This document shows, one piece after another, positions 44,040 to 52,696 of a DNA stretch of 64,000 bases. The DNA comes from Armatimonadota bacterium (lineage in GTDB: Bacteria > Armatimonadota > Fimbriimonadia > Fimbriimonadales > GBS-DC): assembly GCA_013359125.1 (NCBI GenBank), contig JABWCR010000019.1, positions 1-64,000 of the forward strand. The letters run 5' to 3'. Both the position numbers and the translations under genes were made by a program. Position 1 is the first letter of the stretch. The number at the start of each line of letters is the position of its first letter. A model generated the notes under the pieces. The model worked only from the letters and a program-made list of their open reading frames with translations. It searched no databases and had not been told where the DNA came from.

Positions 44040-44522
44040 TTAATTCCGATAATCCCAAGGCGGAGTTGGATCAGCGTCCGCCCACAAGCCCGTCCTGGAC
44101 TCTCTCGCGCCCCTTTCCAACTCTTCAAGCCTCTTATCGCCGGGCGCGTACTTCCTGTACCACCAGGCCAGCCCTTCCTCGACCAACTGATGATTGAGCA
44201 GCCGGCCGTCCGGCAAAACCACATCGCCGATCGTCCGGCCGTAACCATCCTTGCCTCGCTCGCGCACCTCGACCGTCTTGCCAAAGGCCAACTCGCTGGT
44301 GAAAGCCTTGGCATTCGATCCATAGGCTTGTCCCATCTCCGGACAATCGATGCCGTGCAACCGGACTTTTTCCTCCTTGCCGCCGCGCATAACGCCGATC
44401 GTATCGCCGTCCGTAACGCCGACCACCTCGCCCGCAAACGACTTCGTATCATTGCAGCCTGAAAGTTGGACAACCACCAGCAGCATGGCTAAAGTCGGCC
44501 TTAATGCGCTCAAAATCTTCAT
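44040..44522 (-). CDS. Staphylococcal-nuclease-like (thermonuclease) lipoprotein
   Basis: A 160-residue protein with a signal peptide and lipobox LSGC (Cys23), so it is probably membrane-anchored outside the cytoplasm. The SNase fold is marked by GEVVGVTDGDTIGV, VRLHGIDCPE (active-site Arg and Asp) and YGRTIGDVVL. The ATG overlaps the stop of the GH95 gene as ATGA. Confidence 0.88.
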   Translation of the reverse strand: MKILSALRPTLAMLLVVVQLSGCNDTKSFAGEVVGVTDGDTIGVMRGGKEEKVRLHGIDCPEMGQAYGSNAKAFTSELAFGKTVEVRERGKDGYGRTIGDVVLPDGRLLNHQLVEEGLAWWYRKYAPGDKRLEELERGARESRTGLWADADPTPPWDYRN

Positions 44523-46624
44523 AAACGGGCCCTGCTTCCGGCTCTCATCTTAATCTGCCTCTCCTCGCCCAAACCTAAGCGATAACGCAGTGCGCCGCCC
44601 CGCTCAGCAAGGCACTCCGCCTCGATCTTGGAACCGCTCATCTGCCCGGACGCGACGAACGCGCCCGCAAGCCGCAGCCCAACGAACTGAGCCTCCCGCC
44701 ACCCCGTGGGCACAGCCGGAAAGAAGTGTGCAACATCGCCATGGCTTTGAACCAGCATCTCCTGAAGACCAGCCGCGGCGGCAAAATTGCCTTCCAGCGT
44801 AAAAGGACGATAGGTGAATCGAGAATGGCCCTTGCCGCTCTGATCCCCGTTGCAATGAAAGGAGTTGCGCAGGCAGAAGGCCTCCGAAAAAACGGTCAAG
44901 GCGCGCTCGGCTTTGGCGCCCTCGCCCGCCCAGGCCGCAATGTTGCCCAGCCAGGCGAAGCTATACCCCGTCCAATAGTCGGAACCGATCCGCTCTAACT
45001 CCGCCAAACTTTGGCGGATCGAATGCGGACCTTGGTCGATTGCAAGGGGATGGAGCGCCATGAGGTGCGAAAAGTGGCGATGAGAGCCCTTTAGAGGATA
45101 ATTCTCGGCCACCAGCAGCCGGCCGTCCTCGGCGCGATAAAGGTTAGGGAATTGGGCCAGCACGGCTCGCCAGCCGGATGCTTCCGACCGCCGACCTAGA
45201 GCGCCCGCCAGCTCGGCCGTCGCGCCCATCAGCCAACGGCAGAGCGCCAAGTCATAGTTCGTCCAAACATCGAACCAGGCGCCGGGCGAGTTGTCGTTGA
45301 TCTCCGGCGATGAGCAGAGCGGCAACCGACGCTTGCCTTCCGACCGCGTAACGGCCTCAATAAAAACGGCGCACTCGCGCAGATAGGGAAAGGCTCTGTT
45401 CTTGAGAAACTCCTTGTCGCCCGAGAATCGCCAGTGAAGATAAAAGTGATGCGCAAGCCAGGCCGCCGTGGTGGGAGAGTGCGTATATTGCCGCCAGCCG
45501 CCTATCTGCCTGTTGTTCAAGTCTGCAGTCATCGGAACACAGAGGCCCGGCAGCTTGAAGAATCTGCGCGTCCAGTCTCGGCAATGGTCTCGCGTGTTCC
45601 ATAGCCAATCGAGATAGGACAACCCTTCGTTTAAGCGATTCCCGCTGTAGCAAGGCCAGTAGCTCAGCTGAGTGTTCAGATCGTGGTGATAATCGCCTTT
45701 CCACGGCGGCAGGCCGCCGTCGTCCGCCGTCCATGGGCCTTGCAGGGTGATGGGCGGGCTGCCTCGCCGAGAGGCCGAAAGGAACTTGTACGTGTCCAGA
45801 TACCACTGTCTTTCGATAACTTTGTTGGGAACCCGCAAACCGACTTTGGCCCATTGGTCGCGCCACCAAGCTTGATGGGACCGGATCAAGCGATCGAACC
45901 GCGCTAAGCCTCGCTCGACCCGTTGCTGGGCGATTCTAAACGGGTCTTTGCCCTCAAAGGACGAAGCGACCGACCAACAAAGGCGCCGTCTATCGTCGCT
46001 CCAGCCGATGCAGGCCGCGAACGAAAAGCCCTCTGCGCCCTGCTGAAAGAAACCTTCCCAATTCTTGCCTTGGCGCCTGATGGGCGCTGGGTAGCCCAAC
46101 TGGGCAAGGTCGCCGGCCGTAATGCCGCCCGACGCCAAGTTCTCTGCTTTGCCGCCGAACGCGGGGGCGATCAACCTTGCTCGGAGTTCAGACTCTGGGC
46201 TCCAAACCAGACCGACGGCTTCCTTGGCATGTACAAGGCAATGGACTGCGCCTGCCGAAGCGGTCGCCGTCAAAAGGTCTAACTTCCCCGATACGAACTG
46301 GGCGGGCAAATCGATTTCGATGCGGCCTGCTGGAATCTTGGTGGGCCAAGGCCGCTCATAGGGTTTCTCATAGACTCGGACGAGGTCGTCGTGCCGTCCG
46401 GCTCGGTGCCATGCAACCATCGTTTGGTAGTCATAGTCGGCGCCGTCGAACTCGGGAACTTTGCGCAAATCCCACAGGTCGGTGCGATCGAGCGAGATGC
46501 GCAACGGAGCCCCGTCGCCCCAGACCAGCGCTCCAAGAAGACCGTTGCCCAAAGGGAACGCCTCGTCCCATCGCATGGCGGGACGGTCGTAAAGCAATCC
46601 GTGCCTCTCTTCGGGCAGGAGCAT
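44519..46624 (-). CDS. Glycoside hydrolase family 95 (alpha-L-fucosidase-like)
   Basis: A 701-residue GH95-type enzyme. The N-terminal sandwich begins RPAMRWDEAFPLGNGLLGA. The (alpha/alpha)6 barrel has GDYHHDLNTQLSYWP, where family members have the catalytic Asn pair region, SSPEINDN with the general-acid Glu, and a C-terminal barrel ending AVPTGWREAQFVGLRLAGAF. One of the usual active-site Asn residues appears replaced (HHDLN versus HNDxN), so specificity for fucose is not certain. No signal peptide is seen. It follows nuoG by six bases. Confidence 0.82.
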   Translation of the reverse strand: MLLPEERHGLLYDRPAMRWDEAFPLGNGLLGALVWGDGAPLRISLDRTDLWDLRKVPEFDGADYDYQTMVAWHRAGRHDDLVRVYEKPYERPWPTKIPAGRIEIDLPAQFVSGKLDLLTATASAGAVHCLVHAKEAVGLVWSPESELRARLIAPAFGGKAENLASGGITAGDLAQLGYPAPIRRQGKNWEGFFQQGAEGFSFAACIGWSDDRRRLCWSVASSFEGKDPFRIAQQRVERGLARFDRLIRSHQAWWRDQWAKVGLRVPNKVIERQWYLDTYKFLSASRRGSPPITLQGPWTADDGGLPPWKGDYHHDLNTQLSYWPCYSGNRLNEGLSYLDWLWNTRDHCRDWTRRFFKLPGLCVPMTADLNNRQIGGWRQYTHSPTTAAWLAHHFYLHWRFSGDKEFLKNRAFPYLRECAVFIEAVTRSEGKRRLPLCSSPEINDNSPGAWFDVWTNYDLALCRWLMGATAELAGALGRRSEASGWRAVLAQFPNLYRAEDGRLLVAENYPLKGSHRHFSHLMALHPLAIDQGPHSIRQSLAELERIGSDYWTGYSFAWLGNIAAWAGEGAKAERALTVFSEAFCLRNSFHCNGDQSGKGHSRFTYRPFTLEGNFAAAAGLQEMLVQSHGDVAHFFPAVPTGWREAQFVGLRLAGAFVASGQMSGSKIEAECLAERGGALRYRLGLGEERQIKMRAGSRARL

Positions 46625-46630
46625 GATGGG

Positions 46631-48811
46631 TTATGCGAAGGTCGGCGCCGCCATAGGCGCCAGATCGACGCTCGTAGGCGGCGGCAACGGCAACAACATA
46701 CCTTGAGCGCCAAGATTCTGATACTGGGCGCCTTCGTAGCCGGGCACGGTCGATGCGATCTCTGCCATGATCTCCCGGGCGCTGAAAGGCGGCGTCCGAA
46801 GCGTCGTCCGCAAAAGCAAGTCGGCAAATATCTTCCAATCTTCCTTGGCGTCATGCGGGCAGTCGATCGCCTGCCAAAACCTCTGGACGCGACCTTCCAA
46901 ATTCGTCAGGGTGCCTTCTCGCTCGACTAGCGACTTAGCCGGCAACAGCACGTCGGCATACTCCGAGGCATAGCCCCATTCGGCCGACTGCACGACCAAG
47001 AACGGCGCACGGCGCACTGCTTCTTCGGCCAATAGCGGGTCGTAATGGCGATCGGGCAAGTCGCTGTCAAGCAAATAGAGGCTCTCGATCTCGCCGCGAA
47101 TGCACCCGTTCAGGATTGCGTCGGTGTTGAGCCCGCCGGCCTCTGGCGTCAGCCCCAGATCCATAGTGCCGTGCGAGTTGCAATCGGGCAGCATCAGGTT
47201 AAGACCGCCCTTCGGATGGGTCGCGTTGCCGGTAACCGCCACCCAATTGATCAGGCCGTCGATCAGCCTCTCGGGGTCGCGATGGTTGAGCGCGCGGTCG
47301 CCGGCCAAGAGGATCATGCTCTCGGCCTCCAAAACGGCTTTTGCCGCATTTTGTAGCACAATTTTAGATACGCCGGTCGTCCGTTCTGTCCATTCCGGGG
47401 TGCATTCGGCCAGCGCCGCGCGCAACGGTTCGCCCGCTGGAGTCTGGTCGCAAACGGCTTTCAGCAGACCGCACATCAGCTCGTATTCAGTTCCAGATTG
47501 ATAGCGCATCGAGACTGAGGCGAACTGCTCCACATCGTTCTGCACAGGATGCGCCACGATCACCGGCGTCTTCCATCGATGCCAGGCCTTTCGCGCCCGA
47601 AGGTAGACGATCGGCTGCTCCTCGGCCAGATGCGAGCCAAAGACAAAAATCAGACCCGTGTCCTCAAGCGCTTCGATAGAGCGCTGCGATGCCGTCGCGC
47701 CCAACCGCTTCTTGACCGGAGACTCGGTCTGAAGCCGATAGTAGCGATGATCGAGGTTCGCAGCGCCAAACGCCTCTTTCATCAGCCTCTTAAACAGATA
47801 GGCGTCTTCGTTGGGCAGCCGCGAGCCGCCCAGCGCGGCCTTGGCGCCTGCCTCTTTGAACTTGCTGATAACGGCGTCATAGGCTTCCGGCCACGTCGCA
47901 GGCTGGAGCATGCCGTCCTTGCGGATCATCGGCTGTTCGATCCGCCGCTTGGGGCGTCCCATCGTGAATTTGCCCTTGTCGCAAGTCCAAGTCTCGTTCA
48001 CCTCGGGGTTTTCTCGACCGTTGACGCGAATGACCTGGCGATCCCGCCCGTCGACATAGACGTTGCAACCGTTAGAGCAAACGTTGCACACCGACTTTTG
48101 CGTTACGATGTCCCAAGGGCGCGCGCGGAATCGATAGTCTCGGCTGGTGAGGGCGCCGACCGGACAGATCTCGATCACGTTGCCGCTAAACCGGCTGGCG
48201 TAATCGGTCAACTGAAAGCTTCTGGGCTGCATTTGCGCCCCGCGGAAGAGAAAGGCGAGCTGGCTATCGCCCGAAACCTCGTCGGTAAACCGAACGCACC
48301 GGCCGCACTGAATGCACCGCTCCAAATCGAGCGTAACGTGCTGAGATAGCGGGAAAGACTTGGGCAGATGCCGTTTGATCTCAATATATCTTGAGGTAGA
48401 GGGGCCGTAGAACTGGGTGTTGTTCTGCAAAGGGCATTCGCCGCCTCGGTCGCAGATGGGACAATCAAGGGGGTGGTTGATCAAAAGGAATTCAAGGACG
48501 CCGCGCCGGTCTTCGATGATCTGCTGAGTCTCCGAAAAGCAGACCATGCCTTCCGAAACGGGCAGCGTGCAGGCGGCCTGCGGTTTGGGCATGTTCCGAA
48601 CGCTTCCGTCTGGCTGCTTGAAGCCGATTTCGACCAGGCACATGCGGCACATGCCGACCGGTTCCATATATTTGTGATAGCAAAAGATGGGGATGTCGAC
48701 GTTGGCGCGCTTGGCCGCTTCGACAAGGAGTTCGCCTTCCGGCGCCTGAATATCGACGCCATTGATCGTTATGTTAACCAGCTTTGGCTCTTGTGGCGCG
48801 GGGCGCGGCAT
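46631..48811 (-). CDS. nuoG: NADH-quinone oxidoreductase subunit G-like protein
   Basis: About 726 residues. It has an N-terminal 2Fe-2S domain (Cys44, Cys55, Cys58, then QAACT), the His-Cys cluster region CPICDRGGECPLQN, a 4Fe-4S pair (LERCIQCGRC ... ICPVGALT) and a molybdopterin-oxidoreductase-like half. Start ATG 48811 is seven bases after AGGAGG. An upstream open frame to 49096 lacks this and is rejected. No other nuo gene is adjacent. It heads an operon with GH95 and the nuclease. A dispersed repeat lies in frame inside it at 47352. Confidence 0.88.
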   Translation of the reverse strand: MPRPAPQEPKLVNITINGVDIQAPEGELLVEAAKRANVDIPIFCYHKYMEPVGMCRMCLVEIGFKQPDGSVRNMPKPQAACTLPVSEGMVCFSETQQIIEDRRGVLEFLLINHPLDCPICDRGGECPLQNNTQFYGPSTSRYIEIKRHLPKSFPLSQHVTLDLERCIQCGRCVRFTDEVSGDSQLAFLFRGAQMQPRSFQLTDYASRFSGNVIEICPVGALTSRDYRFRARPWDIVTQKSVCNVCSNGCNVYVDGRDRQVIRVNGRENPEVNETWTCDKGKFTMGRPKRRIEQPMIRKDGMLQPATWPEAYDAVISKFKEAGAKAALGGSRLPNEDAYLFKRLMKEAFGAANLDHRYYRLQTESPVKKRLGATASQRSIEALEDTGLIFVFGSHLAEEQPIVYLRARKAWHRWKTPVIVAHPVQNDVEQFASVSMRYQSGTEYELMCGLLKAVCDQTPAGEPLRAALAECTPEWTERTTGVSKIVLQNAAKAVLEAESMILLAGDRALNHRDPERLIDGLINWVAVTGNATHPKGGLNLMLPDCNSHGTMDLGLTPEAGGLNTDAILNGCIRGEIESLYLLDSDLPDRHYDPLLAEEAVRRAPFLVVQSAEWGYASEYADVLLPAKSLVEREGTLTNLEGRVQRFWQAIDCPHDAKEDWKIFADLLLRTTLRTPPFSAREIMAEIASTVPGYEGAQYQNLGAQGMLLPLPPPTSVDLAPMAAPTFA
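47352..47372 (+). repeat. Dispersed repeat core, copy 3, inside nuoG
   Basis: TGTAGCACAATTTT followed by AGATACG matches the core of the two intergenic copies. Here it lies within nuoG on the opposite strand and is translated in frame as part of SKIVLQN. The upstream CCGAACGGGA block is not conserved here. Confidence 0.55.
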
Positions 48812-48960
48812 CGACCAACCTCCTAAAGCGGGCGAGTTTGTGAATTTTAGCACATGGGGACTCATGCGGCTGCCGCATCGCCTTTCGGGCGAAAGGAATC
48901 TGTTGTCCGACGCGAAACTATGGACTTGGCGGCATAGATCGAGTGGGAGGCGGTCGCTCG

Positions 48961-49311
48961 ATGAAAATAGCAAAGATTCTCCTCGCGCAGTGTGCGCTTT
49001 TAGCCTGCGGTTATTGCCAAGATGTCGAACAGAAGACCCCAACATCCGCCATGCTTGAACAAGGCTGGCGCGAGACCTTGGCGCAGGTTGCGGCAATGGA
49101 GAGAACCTCGCTCTTTGTCGACGTTAATGTCAACGCCGGAGTCGTCGAGGCGTTCTATAGCAAACCGGCTGGCAAGCGCGCGATGGAGACATTGGCCCGA
49201 TGTCTGGACCGACATTGGGAATCGATCGACGGGCATCAAGTCTTTAGCCGGAGCAGCCCGCGAGGAACCGTAAGGCCCCCCGCCAGTTGGAAGAAAGAAC
49301 GCTGGCGCTGA
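48961..49311 (+). CDS. Hypothetical secreted protein, possibly frameshifted near its end
   Basis: A 116-residue reading frame with GGGAGG upstream and a lipobox-like LLAC in the signal peptide. Residues 35-95 (TLAQVAAMERTSLFVDVNVN ... AMETLARCLDRHWESIDGHQVFSR) resemble a short secretin-type STN domain. The last 20 residues are basic and low-quality. The adjacent frame (from about 49260) continues with good coding character to 49577. Either the gene ends here or a frameshift near the six-C run at 49276-49281 has split one longer gene. Confidence 0.5.
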   Translation: MKIAKILLAQCALLACGYCQDVEQKTPTSAMLEQGWRETLAQVAAMERTSLFVDVNVNAGVVEAFYSKPAGKRAMETLARCLDRHWESIDGHQVFSRSSPRGTVRPPASWKKERWR

Positions 49312-49577
49312 TCTCTCAGTTCACCGACGGTGAATTAAGACGACTTGCCGAGTTCAGCCTATCGCTTGCCGAGATCGACCCGATGGCAAAACAGACCCTT
49401 TACGATGTTGCTTCGATGGACCCCGGCTTTGCCTTTGCTTTGATGGATCAGGGCGATAGAGCCGTTGCCGGGATTATGCCTCTGTTGCGCAAAGGGCAAG
49501 AACGCACAGGGCGAGACAATCGCGGTCGAGATTCCAATGTCGTCAGGTCCGCACCCGGCGCCACACTGCTACCCTGA
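49287..49577 (+). pseudogene. Probable 3' part of the preceding gene after a frameshift
   Basis: An open frame beginning LEERTLALISQFTDGELRRLAEFSLSLAEIDP. Its amino-acid composition is that of a real protein, with a helical, leucine-rich pattern. It overlaps the preceding frame by 25 bases in another phase, has only a TTG start and has no ribosome-binding site. That points to a frameshift more than an independent gene. Confidence 0.4.
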
Positions 49578-49589
49578 CCAAGTTTGGGC

Positions 49590-49595
49590 TATAAT
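49590..49595 (+). promoter_or_regulatory. -10 box TATAAT for the DUF1573 gene
   Basis: TATAAT lies 51 bases before the ATG at 49647. The leader carries AGGAGG ten bases before the ATG, so this transcript is conventional, unlike several neighbours. Confidence 0.5.
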
Positions 49596-49646
49596 ATTAA
49601 GGGTCTGCCACGGTTTGGCGCCCCATTGGTTAGGAGGATATTAAAG

Positions 49647-51311
49647 ATGAGAGCCTTAGTTACCGCTGGGCTATTTGCGATAGCGCTGTCCCTTGTCGCG
49701 ACCGCCCAAGACAATCGCATTCCAGCGCCCGAGTTCCCCAAGGAGACGGCTTCGGTCGAGTTAGACTTGCTGAAACGGACCTCCAGCATGTTGGCGCGAG
49801 GCGAGTTTGAGACAGCCGCCAAATACGCCAGTTGCTTAGCCGCTCCCTCGAACATCAAGGTTTACATTAACAGCGTCAGCATTCCAAGAGCTCAGCGAGA
49901 AACCTACGTCGCAGCGACGAACAAGGCGATCGGCGCTTGGAACTCGGCTCTCAACGGAGCCATCAAATTCACACCGACCAACAACGCGGACGAGGCCGAT
50001 CTGATCCTTCTGTACGAATGGGACGTGGCCGAGATCAGCTTTGGGCAATTCAAGCTGATCTGTTCGGACACGCGAATCTCGTATCCCGTGGCAGGCCCTG
50101 GGCAAGAGCCGGACTTCTCGCGCAAGCGCGCTGGGTTGGCTCGGATTTCCTTGAAGATTCCCTACACCGAAAATATGCACACGGTCGATTCGATCCAGCA
50201 CTTGACCGGCCACGCGCTGGGCAGCTATCTTGGATTGGCGCCCACCTCTAGCGAGGAAGACTTTATGGGTCCCGATTGGCACAGCGACAAAGTCGCGCTG
50301 ACCCCTTCGGCCAACGATGTCAAGCGTGCCTTGGCGCTGCAGCAGGGGCGCGCGAAGCTAGCGCAATTGGCGCAGGCCCGAACCGTGGTCTACATGCCCA
50401 AGCCGATCCTCGTGCTTGAGAAGATGGAGTATCACGCTGGCGATATCATGCGAGGCGACAGCGCCTGGTTCGAGGTGAAGGTTCGAAACTCCGGCGATGC
50501 CCCCCTGGAGATCGAGGCCAAGCCGACCTGCGGATGCACCGTGGCCAATTACGATAAAGTCATTCCGCCTAAGTCGGAAGGCATCATCAAAGCCGAAATG
50601 AAGACCGCCGGCTATCGCGGCGAGTTTGCCAAGTCGATCGAGATCACATCGAACGATCCGGACAAGCCGCTCTCCTCCGTGCGAATTGGATGCACTATCG
50701 TGCAAGGCGTGCAGATTCTCCCTTCGGAAGCCCACACTTTGACGCTGAACGACACGGGCCCGACCGTGCAAGAATTCGAGCTTCGCGTCAGCCCGAAACT
50801 AAACGCTCAGATCACTCGCGTAACGGCCAACGTGCCCTATGTCGAGGCAGCGTTGGAAAAGACGGCAAATGGCGATGGCGTCTACAAAGTCAAAGCAACC
50901 GTCAAACCCGAAGCGCCCATTGGTCGTTCGATCTTCTTGCTGACCGTTCAGACGACCTCGATCAACGAGCCTCAGGTTACGATCAGCGTGAGCTGCGAGA
51001 AAGGGATCATCGTGATGCCGATCTCCGTTTGGCTGGGCGCGATCACGCCGACCACGCCGTTGCCCATCGAACAGACGGTTACCATGGTCAAGCGAAGCGG
51101 ACCGTTCAAGATCACGAGCGTTGAGAACAGCGATCCAGCGATGACGCACCGAATTGAGACCATTCAGGATGGGTCGCAATATCGGCTGATCATTGGATAC
51201 AAAGGCGGTTGGCCCTTGGGCCAGGCGCGCAAGAGCGTGATCGTCCATACCGACGATCCGAACCAGCCGCGCATCGAGATCACGGTCATGGCCAATCTTC
51301 TGGGCGGCTAA
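49647..51311 (+). CDS. Secreted DUF1573 protein fused to a degenerate metzincin-like domain
   Basis: 554 residues. After a signal peptide (to about ATAQ), residues 70-200 look like a matrixin-type metalloprotease fold ending in HLTGHALGSYL (185-195). The zinc motif would be HExGHxxGxxH. Here the catalytic Glu is Leu and the third His position is Leu, so it should be inactive. Residues 260-370 form a DUF1573 (ASH-like) domain with PTCGCT at 293-298. Two more beta-sandwich domains follow. It is ten bases upstream of the cytochrome gene and probably works with it in the periplasm. Confidence 0.8.
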   Translation: MRALVTAGLFAIALSLVATAQDNRIPAPEFPKETASVELDLLKRTSSMLARGEFETAAKYASCLAAPSNIKVYINSVSIPRAQRETYVAATNKAIGAWNSALNGAIKFTPTNNADEADLILLYEWDVAEISFGQFKLICSDTRISYPVAGPGQEPDFSRKRAGLARISLKIPYTENMHTVDSIQHLTGHALGSYLGLAPTSSEEDFMGPDWHSDKVALTPSANDVKRALALQQGRAKLAQLAQARTVVYMPKPILVLEKMEYHAGDIMRGDSAWFEVKVRNSGDAPLEIEAKPTCGCTVANYDKVIPPKSEGIIKAEMKTAGYRGEFAKSIEITSNDPDKPLSSVRIGCTIVQGVQILPSEAHTLTLNDTGPTVQEFELRVSPKLNAQITRVTANVPYVEAALEKTANGDGVYKVKATVKPEAPIGRSIFLLTVQTTSINEPQVTISVSCEKGIIVMPISVWLGAITPTTPLPIEQTVTMVKRSGPFKITSVENSDPAMTHRIETIQDGSQYRLIIGYKGGWPLGQARKSVIVHTDDPNQPRIEITVMANLLGG

Positions 51312-51321
51312 GGAATCGGCG

Positions 51322-52680
51322 ATGTCGATCAAACTTCTTAGCGCATGGATTGCGGCCCCCATTGTGCTGGCCGCCGCCCTCTTGATAACCGGCTCGGCTC
51401 CGCGCGCGGCCACGCAGCTGACGGTCATTTTCAACACCGATCAGAACGGTTACTTGACGCCTTGTGGATGTGCCAAACCGGTTACCGGCGGCATGCCCAG
51501 GCGAGCCACCTACCTCAAGGGACTGGACGCGGCCATTGCGACCGTGCTGGTCGATAACGGCAATTTGACCAAAGGCGCCCATACGCCCGACGCCTGGGGT
51601 CGCCAGGACGCCTTGAAACTGGACGCCTTTATCGACATGTACAACGCGCTGAAGTACGACGCGATCAATTTGGGCCCGAACGAGTACAAGATCGGCGTAC
51701 CGACATTAGAGACGCTCAAGGCTCGATTTAAGGGCAAGATGCTCTCGGCCAACGCGAGAAAGTCCGATGGCTCGCCCTTGTTCGAAGAGATGGCAATCGT
51801 CGAGCGCGAGGTCCAGGGCAAAAAGGTGCGCATCGGCATTACCGGCGTTATCTCCGACAAGCATGGGTTGATGATTTCCTCGCAGAATCCCGGCGTAAAG
51901 GTCGATCCCGCTTCAGACACAATCCAGCGGGTGATGAGCGACTTGAGCCGGAACAGCGATCTGCAGATTCTGCTCTTTCAGGGTTCTCAGAAAGAAGCCG
52001 AGGCGTTAGGCGAAAGCGTAATCGGCGCCTTTACGCTGGTCGTGTTTGCCGAAGCAGGAGATTATCGCCCAACCGAGCAAAAGAGGGTCGGAAACGCGCT
52101 TTTGGTTACCAACGGCAACGACGGCAAGTATGTCGGACGATCCGATTTGACGCACGAATCGGCTTGGAAGGCGCCCAAGGCCGACTATGTGAAGCTAACG
52201 GACGACTTTGCCGACGAGCCGACCATCCGGCAGATAAAGGACAGCTACGACGCGCGAGTTGTGGCCGAAGACCTGCTGAATCAAGTGCCCAAATCGCCCA
52301 CTTCGGACGGCTCGACCTATGTGGGCAATACGGTCTGCGGCAGCTGCCATTCAGAGGCATTGGTCATCTGGCGCAACACCAAACATGCCGTCGCCATGAA
52401 GACGCTGATCGACGACAAAGCGGACAAAGACCCCGAGTGCGTCGCGTGCCATGTGGTGGGAATGGACAAACTGTCGGGATTCAAGAACATGCAGGAGACG
52501 CGGATGCTAAAGGATGTGGGCTGCGAGGCATGCCACGGCCCAGGCTCCAAACATGTGGACGATCCGCTCAAGGTAAAGCCGCTTCGCGGCGACGAAAACA
52601 CCTGCGCGCTGAGCTGCCATGTGCCCGAACACAGCCCGAACTTCAACTGGCCCAAATATTGGGAGCAGATCAAGCATTAG
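51322..52680 (+). CDS. Multihaem c-type cytochrome with UshA/5'-nucleotidase-like N-terminal domain
   Basis: 452 residues. A signal anchor (5-24) is followed by a domain resembling the metallophosphatase part of UshA (FNTDQNGYLTPCGC, AINLGPNEYKIG) that lacks the usual metal His/Asp set. The C-terminal 120 residues are a cytochrome c554-like domain with CxxCH at 339, 373 and 401 and a rarer CxxxCH at 428-433. It is probably an extracytoplasmic electron carrier or oxidoreductase. The pairing with DUF1573 suggests a shared surface complex. Confidence 0.82.
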   Translation: MSIKLLSAWIAAPIVLAAALLITGSAPRAATQLTVIFNTDQNGYLTPCGCAKPVTGGMPRRATYLKGLDAAIATVLVDNGNLTKGAHTPDAWGRQDALKLDAFIDMYNALKYDAINLGPNEYKIGVPTLETLKARFKGKMLSANARKSDGSPLFEEMAIVEREVQGKKVRIGITGVISDKHGLMISSQNPGVKVDPASDTIQRVMSDLSRNSDLQILLFQGSQKEAEALGESVIGAFTLVVFAEAGDYRPTEQKRVGNALLVTNGNDGKYVGRSDLTHESAWKAPKADYVKLTDDFADEPTIRQIKDSYDARVVAEDLLNQVPKSPTSDGSTYVGNTVCGSCHSEALVIWRNTKHAVAMKTLIDDKADKDPECVACHVVGMDKLSGFKNMQETRMLKDVGCEACHGPGSKHVDDPLKVKPLRGDENTCALSCHVPEHSPNFNWPKYWEQIKH

Positions 52681-52683
52681 CGT

Positions 52684-52689
52684 TACGAT
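52684..52689 (+). promoter_or_regulatory. -10-like box TACGAT for the GNAT gene
   Basis: TACGAT begins three bases after the cytochrome stop and ends seven bases before TTG 52697, fitting the leaderless spacing of other genes here. Confidence 0.35.
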
Positions 52690-52696
52690 CGTCTAT

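Noticed and set aside
48812-49096. N-terminal extension of nuoG by 95 residues
   Set aside because: The extension lacks conserved sequence and runs into the divergent gene. AGGAGG before ATG 48811 fixes the start.
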